DNA of 64,000 nucleotides from BP-464 sp963825415 (GTDB taxonomy: Bacteria > Actinomycetota > Thermoleophilia > Solirubrobacterales > Solirubrobacteraceae). Both the position numbers and the translations under genes were made by a program. The number at the start of each line of letters is the position of its first letter. The stretch's first letter is position 1. Of the stretch, positions 8,668-19,101 are shown one piece after another. The notes under the pieces were generated by a model. The model did no database searches and was not told the origin of the DNA. It worked only from the letters and a program-made list of their open reading frames with translations. The stretch is from assembly GCA_963825415.1 (NCBI GenBank), contig CAWGTD010000006.1, positions 558,001 to 622,000 on the forward strand, given 5' to 3'.

Positions 8668-9234
8668 CTACGAGGCGGCCCCGACCTTCTCGCCCGCCGA
8701 CTCGGCGAGCAGGTTGTCGAGGTACTCCTCGGCCTCGTCCTCGTCCTTGTCGAGCGCGTACATCAGCTCGGACGCCAGGATCTTCTTGGCGCGCGTGAAC
8801 ATCTGCTTCTCACCCGTCGAGAGGCCCTTGTCGAACTCGCGGATCGCGAGGTTGCGAACGACCTCGGCGAGCTCGTAGATGTCCCCCGTCTTGATCTTGT
8901 CGCGGTTGTGCTTGAACCGGCGGTTCCAGTTCTTGGGCATCTCCGAGAGGTCGTCCTGCAGCACGGCCATGACCTTCTTGATGGCCTCTTCGTCGATGAT
9001 CCGCCGCAGGCCCGCCTTGGAGGCGTTGCAACACGGGACCATCACCGTCATGTCGTTGTGCAGGATCTTGATGGTGAGGTACTCGAGCTCCTCACCGAAC
9101 ATGGCCTTCGGTTCCTTCTTGAGGACCTTGCCCGCGCCGTGGTGCGGATAGACGACGCTGTCGCCCACGTCGAACTCGATGTTCTCGAGCTCAGGGACCG
9201 TGTCGAGGTCCTCCAGCAACTGATCTTCGGTCAT
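8668..9234 (-). CDS. carD: CarD family transcriptional regulator
   Basis: A 188-residue RNA polymerase-binding factor that stabilises open promoter complexes, notably at rRNA promoters, and is essential in mycobacteria. The N-terminal Tudor-like RNAP-interaction domain (residues about 22-75) contains FDVGDSVVYPHHGAGKV. The helical DNA-binding domain follows, with MPKNWNRRFKHNRDKIKTGD and the wedge-type Trp. The C-terminus is acidic (DKDEDEAEEYL), as is common in actinobacteria. The gene lies 59 bases after disA and just before ispD, a conserved actinobacterial order (carD-ispD-ispF). The frame is intact. An upstream GGAG sits next to the ATG. Confidence 0.96.
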   Translation of the reverse strand: MTEDQLLEDLDTVPELENIEFDVGDSVVYPHHGAGKVLKKEPKAMFGEELEYLTIKILHNDMTVMVPCCNASKAGLRRIIDEEAIKKVMAVLQDDLSEMPKNWNRRFKHNRDKIKTGDIYELAEVVRNLAIREFDKGLSTGEKQMFTRAKKILASELMYALDKDEDEAEEYLDNLLAESAGEKVGAAS

Positions 9235-9293
9235 CTCCGGAATCGGTGAGCCTCCTTGGTGTTGGCCGTCTGCCGGCCCTTGTGTCTTACGCC

Positions 9294-10403
9294 TTACGTC
9301 TGCAGGTACCGGTCCACGAGATTGATCTCCTGCAGCCTGCGCAGGCCCTCGCGGATCTCCTTGGCCCTGATCTCCCCCACGCCCTCGACCTCTTCCAGCT
9401 CGGTGTCGGTCGCGGCCAGCATCTCGTCGAGCCCGCCGAACGCCTGCACGATGTGCGAGACGACCAGCTTGGGCAGGCGCGGGATGCGCCCGAGGATGCG
9501 AAAGCCCCGTGGCGAGACGGGGTAGTCAAGTGTGTTCAGCTTGCGGTCGTAGCCGAGGATCTCGGCCAGGCGCCCGAAGTCCAGGAGGTCCTGGTGGGGC
9601 AGCCGGCCGATCTGCTCCAGCGCGGCGGCAAACGCCTCGTCGGAGTTCTCGGAGATGTAGTCGTGGACGAGCGCCGCCTTGTCGGCCGCGGTCCCGACCA
9701 TCGTCTCCTCGAGCTGCATCTCGATCAGACGACCCTCGGTGCCGAGCTCGACGATGTGGCGCTCGATCTCGACCGCCATGCGCGTCACGAGCTCGGCGCG
9801 CTGGAGCACGGTCAAGACGTCGTGCAGCGTGGCGCCGCCCTCGAACTCAAGGGCGGTCAGCCGGGTGGAGACCTGGTCGAGCCGCGCGCGGTACTTGTCG
9901 AGCGTGGCCAGCGCCTGGTTGGCCTTGGCCAGCACGACGGGGATCTCTTCGAGGATGTACTTCGCGCCGTCGACGTAGAGCGAGACGACCTGGCGGCGCT
10001 GGGAGATGGCGACCACCAGCGCGTCGGTCTGCTTGGAGACGCGCTCGGCGGTGCGGTGCCGCGTGCCGGTCTCCAGCGACAGGATCGTGGGGTCGGGCAT
10101 CAGCTGCACGTTGGCCCACGCGATCCGCGTGGAGTTGACGTTCAGGACGATCGCGCCGTCCATCTTTGCCACCTGGTAGAGCAGCGCCGGCGTGTAGTCG
10201 ATGTCGAGCTTGATGCCGCCCGAGTTCAGAAAGGCGAGCTCGTCCGGGTCGCCGATGACCATCAATCCGCCCGTGCGGCCGTGGACGATGCTGTCCAGGC
10301 CTTCGCGGAGTGCGGTGCCCGGCGCGACCATCTCCAGCGCCTTTACGAGCCGGGGCTCCTGACGCTCGAGGTCATGGACCTCATCCCCGGTTCGAACCGC
10401 CAT
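9294..10403 (-). CDS. disA: DNA integrity scanning diadenylate cyclase
   Basis: Makes c-di-AMP from two ATP and scans DNA for branched structures. The N-terminal DAC domain carries both active-site motifs: KMDGAIVLN (DGA) near residue 82 and LETGTRHRTAER (RHR) near residue 113. A central helical linker is followed by a C-terminal helix-hairpin-helix DNA-binding region with LEEVEGVGEIRAKEIREGL. Length 369 is close to the family norm of about 360. It follows radA by 66 bases, the widespread radA-disA order; RadA is known to modulate DisA in other bacteria. This should be a source of c-di-AMP in the cell; I saw no c-di-AMP riboswitch in the window. Confidence 0.97.
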   Translation of the reverse strand: MAVRTGDEVHDLERQEPRLVKALEMVAPGTALREGLDSIVHGRTGGLMVIGDPDELAFLNSGGIKLDIDYTPALLYQVAKMDGAIVLNVNSTRIAWANVQLMPDPTILSLETGTRHRTAERVSKQTDALVVAISQRRQVVSLYVDGAKYILEEIPVVLAKANQALATLDKYRARLDQVSTRLTALEFEGGATLHDVLTVLQRAELVTRMAVEIERHIVELGTEGRLIEMQLEETMVGTAADKAALVHDYISENSDEAFAAALEQIGRLPHQDLLDFGRLAEILGYDRKLNTLDYPVSPRGFRILGRIPRLPKLVVSHIVQAFGGLDEMLAATDTELEEVEGVGEIRAKEIREGLRRLQEINLVDRYLQT

Positions 10404-10463
10404 TGGAGGGCATTCTAGCAGGATTTATGCCGCGTTTAGGGGGGTTTTCGGAGGTCTGGTGGC

Positions 10464-10480
10464 TCGCGGCTAAGCCGCGA
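10464..10480 (-). terminator. Small hairpin spanning the radA stop codon
   Basis: TCGCGGC and GCCGCGA pair around a three-base loop; the radA stop codon lies in the stem and loop. No T-run follows in the minus direction, so it is a weak terminator at best and may instead attenuate or protect the radA-disA message. Confidence 0.3.
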
Positions 10481-11834
10481 CCGGCTCGGCCACCGCCGGC
10501 GCGGAGCCCAGCGCGGCGGCCAGCGCCGCCCTCAGCGTCGGCTCCGTCTGCGGCGTGACCACCGCCCGCAGGCCGAACTTGTGCGCCTCGGCCAGTCGCC
10601 GGTCGGTGTGCGCGACGGGGCGCAGCTCGCCGGTCAGGCCGACCTCCCCGAAGCAGGCCAGCGGCAGCTCGCCGCACCCGGCGGTGATCCCGCGCGCGGC
10701 GCCGGCGACGGCGACCGCGATGGCGAGATCGGCGCCCGGCTCGTCGACGCGGACGCCGCCCACGACGTTGACGAAGACGTCGGCCGCGCCGGTCGACACC
10801 CCCGCGTGGCGCGCGAGCACCGCGAGCACCAGCGCGAGCCGGTTGCGGTCGATCCCGTTGCAGACCCGTCGCGGCGGCATCAGCTCGGAGGGCGACACGA
10901 GCGCCTGGACCTCCACCAGCAGCGGCCGCGAGCCCTCCATCGAGGCGAGCACGACGCTGCCGGGTGCGCGCGTGGCTTCGCCGACGAAGCGGGCGCTGGC
11001 GTCGAGCACTTCGACCAGGCCGCCCTCGGCCATCTCGAAGACCCCGACCTCGTTGGTCGACCCGAACCGGTTCTTGAGCGCCCGCACCGTCCGGTAGGTG
11101 CGCTCGCGCTCGCCTTCGAAGAGCAGCACGCAGTCGACGAGGTGCTCGAGCACGCGCGGGCCGGCGAGCGCTCCCTCCTTGGTCACATGGCCCACGAGGA
11201 TCACCGCCGCTCCGCCCTGCTTGGCGACTCGCATCAGCCGGCCGGCGACCTCGCGGACCTGGCCGACCGAGCCCGCCGCGCCGGTCAGGTCTCCGGCATG
11301 CAGCGTCTGGACCGAGTCGATCACGCAGACCTCGGGCCGTTCGGCCTCGATCGTGGCGATCACGGACTCCAGATCCGTCTCGGCGAGGACCGGCACCTGC
11401 AGCGCCGCGCCTCCAAGCCTTTCGGCCCGCAGGCGCACCTGTGTGGGCGACTCCTCGCCGCTCACATACAGAGTGCGCCGGCCGGCCGCGGCCAGGTTGC
11501 CCAACGCCATGCCGGTCAGCGTCGACTTGCCGATCCCCGGCGCGCCGCCGAGCAGCACGAGCGAGCCCGGCACGAGCCCTCCGCCGAGCACCCGGTCGAG
11601 CTCGCCGATGCCCATCTTCAGGCGCGGCACCCGATCGACCGGCACGTCGACGAGCGCCACCGGCTTCACCGCACGGCCGGGCCGGGCGGCCTGGCGCGAG
11701 CCGCCCGTGGCGGCGGCGGGTGGATGCTCCTCGACGAGCGTGTTCCACTCGCCGCAGCCGGGGCACTGGCCCATCCACCGCGGTTCGCCGTGGCCGCACC
11801 CCGAGCAGACGTGGATCGTGGTCGGGCGTGCCAT
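10470..11834 (-). CDS. radA: DNA repair protein RadA
   Basis: A RecA-like ATPase that drives branch migration during recombinational repair. The 454-residue protein has the full domain set. An N-terminal C4 zinc finger (CSGCGHGEPRWMGQCPGCGEWN) is followed by the Walker A motif GGAPGIGKST near residue 98. The RadA-specific KNRFGS motif comes next, within LKNRFGSTNEVGVFEM near residue 253. The Lon-like C-terminal domain contains PPRRVCNGIDRNRL and AVVTPQTEPTL. The start at 11834 gives the expected MARPTTIHVCSGCG opening. It heads the radA-disA-carD-ispD group. The frame is intact and nothing is missing. Confidence 0.97.
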   Translation of the reverse strand: MARPTTIHVCSGCGHGEPRWMGQCPGCGEWNTLVEEHPPAAATGGSRQAARPGRAVKPVALVDVPVDRVPRLKMGIGELDRVLGGGLVPGSLVLLGGAPGIGKSTLTGMALGNLAAAGRRTLYVSGEESPTQVRLRAERLGGAALQVPVLAETDLESVIATIEAERPEVCVIDSVQTLHAGDLTGAAGSVGQVREVAGRLMRVAKQGGAAVILVGHVTKEGALAGPRVLEHLVDCVLLFEGERERTYRTVRALKNRFGSTNEVGVFEMAEGGLVEVLDASARFVGEATRAPGSVVLASMEGSRPLLVEVQALVSPSELMPPRRVCNGIDRNRLALVLAVLARHAGVSTGAADVFVNVVGGVRVDEPGADLAIAVAVAGAARGITAGCGELPLACFGEVGLTGELRPVAHTDRRLAEAHKFGLRAVVTPQTEPTLRAALAAALGSAPAVAEPVAA

Positions 11835-11876
11835 GGCTCGGTGACACTAGGAGGCACCGCGGACAGGCTCGCTCCT

Positions 11877-11893
11877 CTAGAATAATCTTCTAG
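11877..11893. promoter_or_regulatory. TetR-type operator at the start codon
   Basis: CTAGAA and TTCTAG form a perfect inverted repeat with the 5-base spacer TAATC; the last base is the first base of the GTG start of the downstream TetR gene. This placement suggests autorepression of the TetR/enoyl-CoA hydratase pair. Inferred from symmetry and location only. Confidence 0.5.
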
Positions 11894-12429
11894 TGAGCCG
11901 CAGAGACGAGATCCTCGCCGCCGCGCTGCGGACCTTCGACGAGCGCGGCGTTCTCGGCACGAGCATCGACGACATCCGCACCGCCTCGCGCTCCAGCATC
12001 GGCTCGATCTACCACCACTTCGCCGGCAAGGAGGGCATCGCCGAGGCGCTCTACGCCGACGTCCTGGGCCGCTACCAGGAAGGGTTCCTCGCCGCCCTGG
12101 GCGACGACACGCGCGCGAGCGTGCGCGCGGTGGTGCGCCACCACGTGCGCTGGGCGCTCGCCCACCCGGCGGAGATGCGCTACCTGCTCGCCGGGGCGCC
12201 GAGCGGCAGCGCCGTTCGCGACCGCAACCGCGCCTTCTTCACCGCGGTCCGCGACTGGTGGGCGGGCCACCCGCAGCTGCGCCAACTCGACCTCGCCGTC
12301 AACCACGCGCTGTGGCTCGGCCCGGCCACCGAGCTGTGCCGCCACTGGCTCGCGGGCCGCGCGCCGCGGCCCACCCGCGCCCACATCGACCTGTTGTCCG
12401 AAGCCGCCTGGAGGAGCCTGACCACATGA
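11893..12429 (+). CDS. TetR family transcriptional regulator
   Basis: A 178-residue regulator with an N-terminal helix-turn-helix: RRDEILAAALRTFDERGVLG, then IDDIRTASRSSIGSIYHHFAGKEGI. The C-terminal ligand domain is helical and rich in His and Trp (VVRHHVRWALAHPAEMRYLL), consistent with an acyl-CoA or fatty-acid-like effector, though this is a guess. The start is GTG at 11893, inside an inverted repeat. Its stop overlaps the next gene by four bases (ATGA), so it is translationally coupled to an enoyl-CoA hydratase/isomerase homologue. This is a common arrangement for regulators of acyl-CoA breakdown. radA lies divergently 58 bases away. Confidence 0.9.
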   Translation: MSRRDEILAAALRTFDERGVLGTSIDDIRTASRSSIGSIYHHFAGKEGIAEALYADVLGRYQEGFLAALGDDTRASVRAVVRHHVRWALAHPAEMRYLLAGAPSGSAVRDRNRAFFTAVRDWWAGHPQLRQLDLAVNHALWLGPATELCRHWLAGRAPRPTRAHIDLLSEAAWRSLTT

Positions 12430-13265
12430 CCTGGACCACGTACACCGACGCCATCGAGGGCGCTCGCGACGACGAGCGCGAGCTCGTGCACGTCGAGCGC
12501 AGCGCGGACCGCGCGCTGGTGCGCCTCGACGACCCCGACAAGCGCAACGTCCTCAGCGCGGCGATGACCACCCAGCTGCACGCCGCGCTCGCCGGGCTCG
12601 TCAACGACGACGCGATCCGCGCGATCGTGCTGACCGGCACCGACCCCGCGTTCAGCGCGGGCGGCGACCTGCGGATGATGGAGGCGGGCGTCAACAGCCT
12701 CACGGAGGGCGGCGAGGGCTCGACGTTGATGTGGCGCTGGATCCGGCGCCAGTTCGGCGGCGTCGTGCGCCTCATCGCCGGCTCCGACACGCCCGTGATC
12801 GCGGCGCTCAACGGCCCCGCGGCCGGCGTCGGGCTGGCCTTCGCGCTGGCCTGCGACATCATCGTCGCCTCCGAGCGCGCGACACTGGTCCCCGCGTTCG
12901 GCCGCATCGGCTTGATCCCAGAGGTCGGCACGAGCTGGCTGCTCTCGCGCCGCCTCGGCCACCAGCGCGCGTTCGCCTTCTACGCGCTGGGCGAGCACGT
13001 CGACGCCCAGGCCGCAAGGGATCTCGGCCTGGTCACCGAGGTGGTCGCCCACGACGACCTGCTCGCCACGGCCGACGGCTGGTGCGACCGCCTGGCCGCG
13101 CTGCCGCCCTACGCGCCGCGGATGACGAAGGTGCTGCTGCGCCAGACCGCCGACATGACCTGGGAGCAGGCGCTGACCGCCGAGGAGTTCGCGGAGCCCT
13201 CGTGCTTCACGACCGCGCCGTTCGCCGAGGCGGTCAACGGGATGCTGCGTCGAGCGCCCGGGTGA
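12426..13265 (+). CDS. Enoyl-CoA hydratase/isomerase family protein
   Basis: A crotonase-fold enzyme of 279 residues acting on acyl-CoA thioesters. The fold signature is clear: VRLDDPDKRNVLSAAM, then the CoA-binding and oxyanion-hole segments TDPAFSAGGDLRMM and VIAALNGPAAGVGLAFALACD. A glutamate fits the hydratase position in RIGLIPEVGTSWLL. An extra N-terminal 25 residues precede the core. The ATG at 12426 overlaps the TetR stop, so the two form one transcription unit. The 3' end overlaps the convergent PLP enzyme gene by 32 bases. Substrate chain length and exact reaction (hydratase or isomerase) cannot be decided. Confidence 0.88.
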   Translation: MTWTTYTDAIEGARDDERELVHVERSADRALVRLDDPDKRNVLSAAMTTQLHAALAGLVNDDAIRAIVLTGTDPAFSAGGDLRMMEAGVNSLTEGGEGSTLMWRWIRRQFGGVVRLIAGSDTPVIAALNGPAAGVGLAFALACDIIVASERATLVPAFGRIGLIPEVGTSWLLSRRLGHQRAFAFYALGEHVDAQAARDLGLVTEVVAHDDLLATADGWCDRLAALPPYAPRMTKVLLRQTADMTWEQALTAEEFAEPSCFTTAPFAEAVNGMLRRAPG

Positions 13266-14301
13266 CGTCGGCCAGAAGGTCGGCCGTGTCCTCGATCCCG
13301 GCGCTGAAGCGGATGTAGGACTCCGAGGTCCCACCGCCGAAACCCCAGCGCGCCCGCCGCTCGGCGTTCGAATGAACGCCCCCGAAGCTGGTCGACTCGA
13401 TCACCAGCTCGCAGGCCGCCAGGAACGACCGCGCCATCTCCGCGCTGGACAACTCGATGCCGATCACGCTCCCGACGCCTGGCCAGCGGACGTCGGCGAC
13501 GTCGTCGCGCCCGCGCAGCGCCTCCACGAGCGCGGCGGCGTTGGCCTCCATCCGCTCGAGCCGCAGGGCATAGGTGGCCAGCGACCGGTGTGCCAGCCAG
13601 GTCTCGACCGGCCCGGCGATCGCCCCGGTCATGACCCGCCAGTCGCGCAAGGCACGCGCCCGCTCGGGGTCGCGCGTCGCCACGTAACCGAGCAGCACGT
13701 CGCTGTGGCCGGTCAGGTGCTTGGAGGCGCTGCACATCGAGTACGTCGCGCCGAGCTCCAGCGGGCGTAGCCGCAGCGGGCCGGCCAGCGTGCTGTCGAC
13801 CGCTACCGCCGCGCCGGGCGCCGCCGCCATCACCGCCTCGACGTCGATCACGCCCAGCCCCGGATTCGACGGCGTCTCGACCCAGACCATCGTCGCGCCC
13901 GGCGCCGCCGCCAGGTACTCGTCCGTGTCGGACGCCACCAGCCGAACCTCCGTCCCGCGCGGCGCGAGTTGCCGGCGGGCGATGTCGCGCACGCCCGGAT
14001 AGGCGTCATGCGGCCCGACGAACACGTCGCCCTGCCCCATCTGCATGACCACCGCCGTGACCGCGGCCATGCCCGAGGCGAACAGAACCGCCTCGCCGCC
14101 CTCGAGCTCGCCGAGCGCACGCTCGTAGTTGTCCCACGTCGGGTTGCCCTCGCGCTGGTAGCCGTAGGTCTCGTGCACGTCGTCGCCGGCCAGGTGGAAC
14201 GCGGAGGCGAGCACCGGCCCGGGCAGGAACGGCTCGCCCTGGACCGCCGCGGGCAGGCCGGCGTGGACGCTGCGAGTGCTAGGCCCGCGCCGCTCGTGCA
14301 C
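13234..14301 (-). CDS. Cys/Met metabolism PLP-dependent enzyme (cystathionine gamma-lyase/synthase-like)
   Basis: A fold-type I PLP enzyme of about 355 residues, in the cystathionine gamma-synthase/lyase group that makes or breaks C-S bonds of sulfur amino acids. Visible features are TRSVHAGLP at the N-terminus, YGYQREGNPTWDNYERALGELEGGEAVLFASGMAAV, the aspartate region AVAVDSTLAGP, and the PLP lysine in CSASKHLTGHSDVLLGY. The C-terminal FGGGTSESYIRFSAGIED matches the family end. The GTG at 14301 was chosen because the family start (about 5 residues before STRSVHAG) fits it; it overlaps the CDGSH gene by 23 bases. It belongs to a minus-strand set with the CDGSH and cyclic-nucleotide-binding genes. 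The direction of the reaction is not resolved. Confidence 0.85.
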   Translation of the reverse strand: MHERRGPSTRSVHAGLPAAVQGEPFLPGPVLASAFHLAGDDVHETYGYQREGNPTWDNYERALGELEGGEAVLFASGMAAVTAVVMQMGQGDVFVGPHDAYPGVRDIARRQLAPRGTEVRLVASDTDEYLAAAPGATMVWVETPSNPGLGVIDVEAVMAAAPGAAVAVDSTLAGPLRLRPLELGATYSMCSASKHLTGHSDVLLGYVATRDPERARALRDWRVMTGAIAGPVETWLAHRSLATYALRLERMEANAAALVEALRGRDDVADVRWPGVGSVIGIELSSAEMARSFLAACELVIESTSFGGVHSNAERRARWGFGGGTSESYIRFSAGIEDTADLLADVTRALDAASR

Positions 14302-14500
14302 AGCTCTCGAAGCCCGACGTCTTGTGCGAGGCGTCGCAGAACGGCTTGGTCTGCGAGTGGCCACAGCGGCAGAGCACGATCGCCTCGCCGGCGGGCAGCG
14401 CGAACACGCCGCCGTCGGGATCGACGAGGCGCACCGGGCCGCTCACCTTGTAGGGGCCGTTGTCGCGGACTTTGATCTCGACCGCCGGACCGTCAGCCAT
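14279..14500 (-). CDS. CDGSH iron-sulfur domain protein
   Basis: A 73-residue protein with the [2Fe-2S] ligand pattern of the CDGSH family, C-x-C plus C-x3-H, in LCRCGHSQTKPFCDASHK near residues 43-60. These small redox proteins bind a 2Fe-2S cluster through three Cys and one His. The N-terminal half (VRDNGPYKVSGPVRLVDPDGG) is the usual beta region of bacterial single-domain members. It overlaps both neighbours: 8 bases with the cyclic-nucleotide-binding gene before it and 23 with the PLP gene after it. A shared role with the PLP enzyme in sulfur handling is possible but unproven. Confidence 0.92.
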   Translation of the reverse strand: MADGPAVEIKVRDNGPYKVSGPVRLVDPDGGVFALPAGEAIVLCRCGHSQTKPFCDASHKTSGFESCARAARA

Positions 14501-14882
14501 CGTGGCGCTGCGCCACCACCTGCTCGAGACGCTCGACCGCCTCGGGGGCCTGCTTGCGCAGCTTGCGCACGTCCCAGCCGGTGAGCGTGACGAGCAGCAT
14601 CGGCGTCGTCGCGGTGACCGACGCGTTGCGCTGTGCCCGCTCGAGCACGCCCATCTCGCCCACGATGTCGCCGGGGCCGAGGTCGGCCACGGTCTCGTCG
14701 CCGTGGTGGACCTTGGCCTTGCCCTCCTCGATCGCGATCAGGTCGTAGGAGTAGTCGCCCTCGCGCACCAACTCCTTGCCCTCGGGCACGGAGACCTCGG
14801 CTGCGAGCTTTGAGATCGCTTCGAGCGCCTGGTCGTCCAGATCTGCGAACACGCCGATCCGCTTGAGCCGTGCTGCGTCCAT
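14493..14882 (-). CDS. Single-domain cyclic nucleotide-binding protein
   Basis: A 129-residue protein that is essentially one cNMP-binding (Crp/cAP-ED) beta-roll. It opens LKRIGVFADLDDQALEAISKLA, continues VPEGKELVREGDYSYDLIAIEEGKA, and has the phosphate-binding cassette-like stretch LGPGDIVGEMGVLERAQRNASV with the expected Gly-Glu and Arg. There is no helix-turn-helix, so it is not a Crp-type activator on its own; such stand-alone domains usually sense or buffer cyclic nucleotides or act on partners. It starts 70 bases after clpC and is separated from it by a likely terminator. A class III cyclase gene is at 50751. Confidence 0.9.
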   Translation of the reverse strand: MDAARLKRIGVFADLDDQALEAISKLAAEVSVPEGKELVREGDYSYDLIAIEEGKAKVHHGDETVADLGPGDIVGEMGVLERAQRNASVTATTPMLLVTLTGWDVRKLRKQAPEAVERLEQVVAQRHDG

Positions 14883-14905
14883 TTCCCAGTCTCTCCCAGT
14901 CGGTT

Positions 14906-14940
14906 GACGCCGCGCAGTATCTCCGAAACCGCGCGGCGTC
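14906..14940 (-). terminator. Inverted repeat after clpC
   Basis: GACGCCGCGC and GCGCGGCGTC form a perfect 10-bp stem with a 15-base loop, 13 bases past the clpC stop. No strong T-run follows, as is usual for high-GC actinobacterial terminators. Confidence 0.55.
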
Positions 14941-14952
14941 GTGAAGACGGGT

Positions 14953-17545
<2,593 letters not shown>

Positions 17546-17617
17546 GATGCTGCTTACGTCCTTCCTGCCTGACGGCGCGAAGCGGAGGGTGGGGAAAGCA
17601 CCCGACTACTCACCGTA

Positions 17618-17627
17618 TTCGGCCGAA
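17618..17627. promoter_or_regulatory. Palindrome in the clpC / pspC intergenic region
   Basis: TTCGGCCGAA is a perfect 10-base palindrome 73 bases upstream of the clpC ATG, in the 266-base divergent region between clpC and the PspC gene. Actinobacterial clp genes are often controlled by ClgR or similar regulators binding TTCGC-type half sites, so it is a candidate operator. No other convincing site was seen in this region. Confidence 0.3.
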
Positions 17628-17811
17628 AAGGGCGAAAGGATGAGCGATCAGGGTCGAGGGGCAGGGCATGAACCAGTCTACCAGTGGGGTATGCGCGGCT
17701 CGGGGTGCGCTGAGTCACTCTGTTTCGTTCGACCAGGGGCCCCTCCCGCCCTTCCCCTAGGGGCAATTCCCAATGGTGCAGCGGGGCTTCGGGATCCATG
17801 CTGGTGCCATG

Positions 17812-18916
17812 ACCTCCTCCGCTGACATCAACACCTCCGCGCCCCGGTTGGAGCGCCCCCGGAACGGCCGCATGATCACCGGCGTCGCCGCCGGCCTCGC
17901 CCGGCACCTGCGGATCGACCCGACCCTCGTGCGCATCGCGTTCGTCGTGGCGACGGTGCTCGGCGGCGTCGGAATCGCCGCCTACGTCGCGGCGCTCCTG
18001 CTCGTCCCCGAGGAGGGTTCCGACAAGCCGCTGCTGCACGCGGCGCGCGGCGGCCGGGCCACCGTCGTGCTCGGCGTGATCCTGCTCGTCCTCGGCGCGA
18101 TCGCCGCGCTGCACGCCGCCGACCTCGGGGTCGGCGGGCACCTGATCGGGCCGCTGGCGCTCGCCGGCGCCGGGGCGTATCTGCTGATGCGCGCAACCGA
18201 CGGTTCCGGCGAGCAGCGGCCGACGCCCACCGTCGACGCCGCGCGGCCCGATGCCCGAGGATGCACCCACCATGACGGCAGCGACGACCGAGACCGCGGC
18301 ACCGGCGTCGCGACCCTCGCGGCGGGCGACCGGGATCGTCGCGGGGCTGATGCTGATCGGCGCGGGCGTGCTGTCGGCCGTCGTCGCCGCGGGCGTGGAC
18401 CTCGACTGGCAGTCGGCGCTGGCGATCATCGTGCTGGCCGCGGGCGGCGTGCTCGTCGCCGGTGCGTTCTACGACGCCTCGCCGTGGCTTGCACTGCCGC
18501 CGCTGGCCCTCGCCGCCGGGGTGGCCGCGCTCGGCGCCGCCGACGTGCAGCTGCGCGGGCCCGTGGGCGACCGGGCGTTCCACCCCGCGACCGCGCACGA
18601 GCTGCCCGGCACCTACCGCATGGCGATGGGCAACATGGACATCGACCTGCGCGACGTCGCCTTCCCGACGGGCTCGACGCGGCTGAAGGTCGTGCTCGGC
18701 ATCGGCGAGACGCGAATCCGCGTGCCGGACGGCGTCGCCCTGCGCGTGACCGGGCACGCCGGTGCGGGCACGGTCCGGCTTCCGGGCAGCGAGGGCGACG
18801 GCACCGACGTCGACCGCAGCGAGACGTTCCCTGCTCCCGGGCGCCCGGAGCTGGTGCTCGACGCCCGGGTCGGCATGGGTGACCTGCAGATCGTCCGCGA
18901 AGCGAGCGGACGATGA
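17812..18916 (+). CDS. PspC/LiaF-like membrane protein (one probable frame break)
   Basis: An envelope-stress membrane protein. The N-terminus is a PspC domain (RLERPRNGRMITGVAAGLARHLRIDPTLVRI, then a transmembrane helix). Further helices follow, and the C-terminal half, with about 130 soluble residues (NMDIDLRDVAFPTGSTRLKVVLGIGETRIRVP), resembles the LiaF/DUF2154 cell-wall-antibiotic response domain. The two halves are in different frames. One extra G at 18250 (GGCCCGATG) separates them, and without it they form a 367-residue protein of a common actinobacterial layout. The alternative is two genes, the second starting at 18251. It is followed by a small membrane protein, a PspC-histidine kinase and a LuxR-type regulator, so it likely restrains or modulates that kinase, as LiaF does. 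Confidence 0.8.
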
Positions 18917-19092
18917 CCCGGCGCCCACGGCTTTCGACGCTGACCGGCGGCATGGCGCTCATCCTCATCGGCATCTGGATCCTGCTCGACCAGAGCGGGG
19001 CGCTTGGGATCTCGTTCGAGGCGCTGGCGCCGGTAATGGCCGGGGCCATGGGCCTGATGCTGATCGCCAGCGGCATCGAGGACCGCGAGTAG
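18913..19092 (+). CDS. Small two-helix membrane protein
   Basis: A 59-residue ORF whose ATG overlaps the TGA of the preceding PspC/LiaF gene (ATGA) and which ends 9 bases before the histidine kinase gene. The product, opening TRRPRLSTLTGGMALILIG, has two hydrophobic stretches, about residues 10-26 and 37-53, joined by a short loop (LDQSGALGISF), and ends GIEDRE. The layout resembles the paired-helix segment found at the N-terminus of LiaF-like proteins. Its place in a tightly overlapping operon supports it as a real gene. Function unknown; a small accessory of the envelope-stress kinase is the natural guess. Confidence 0.7.
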   Translation: MTRRPRLSTLTGGMALILIGIWILLDQSGALGISFEALAPVMAGAMGLMLIASGIEDRE

Positions 19093-19101
19093 GCTCGCCG
19101 A

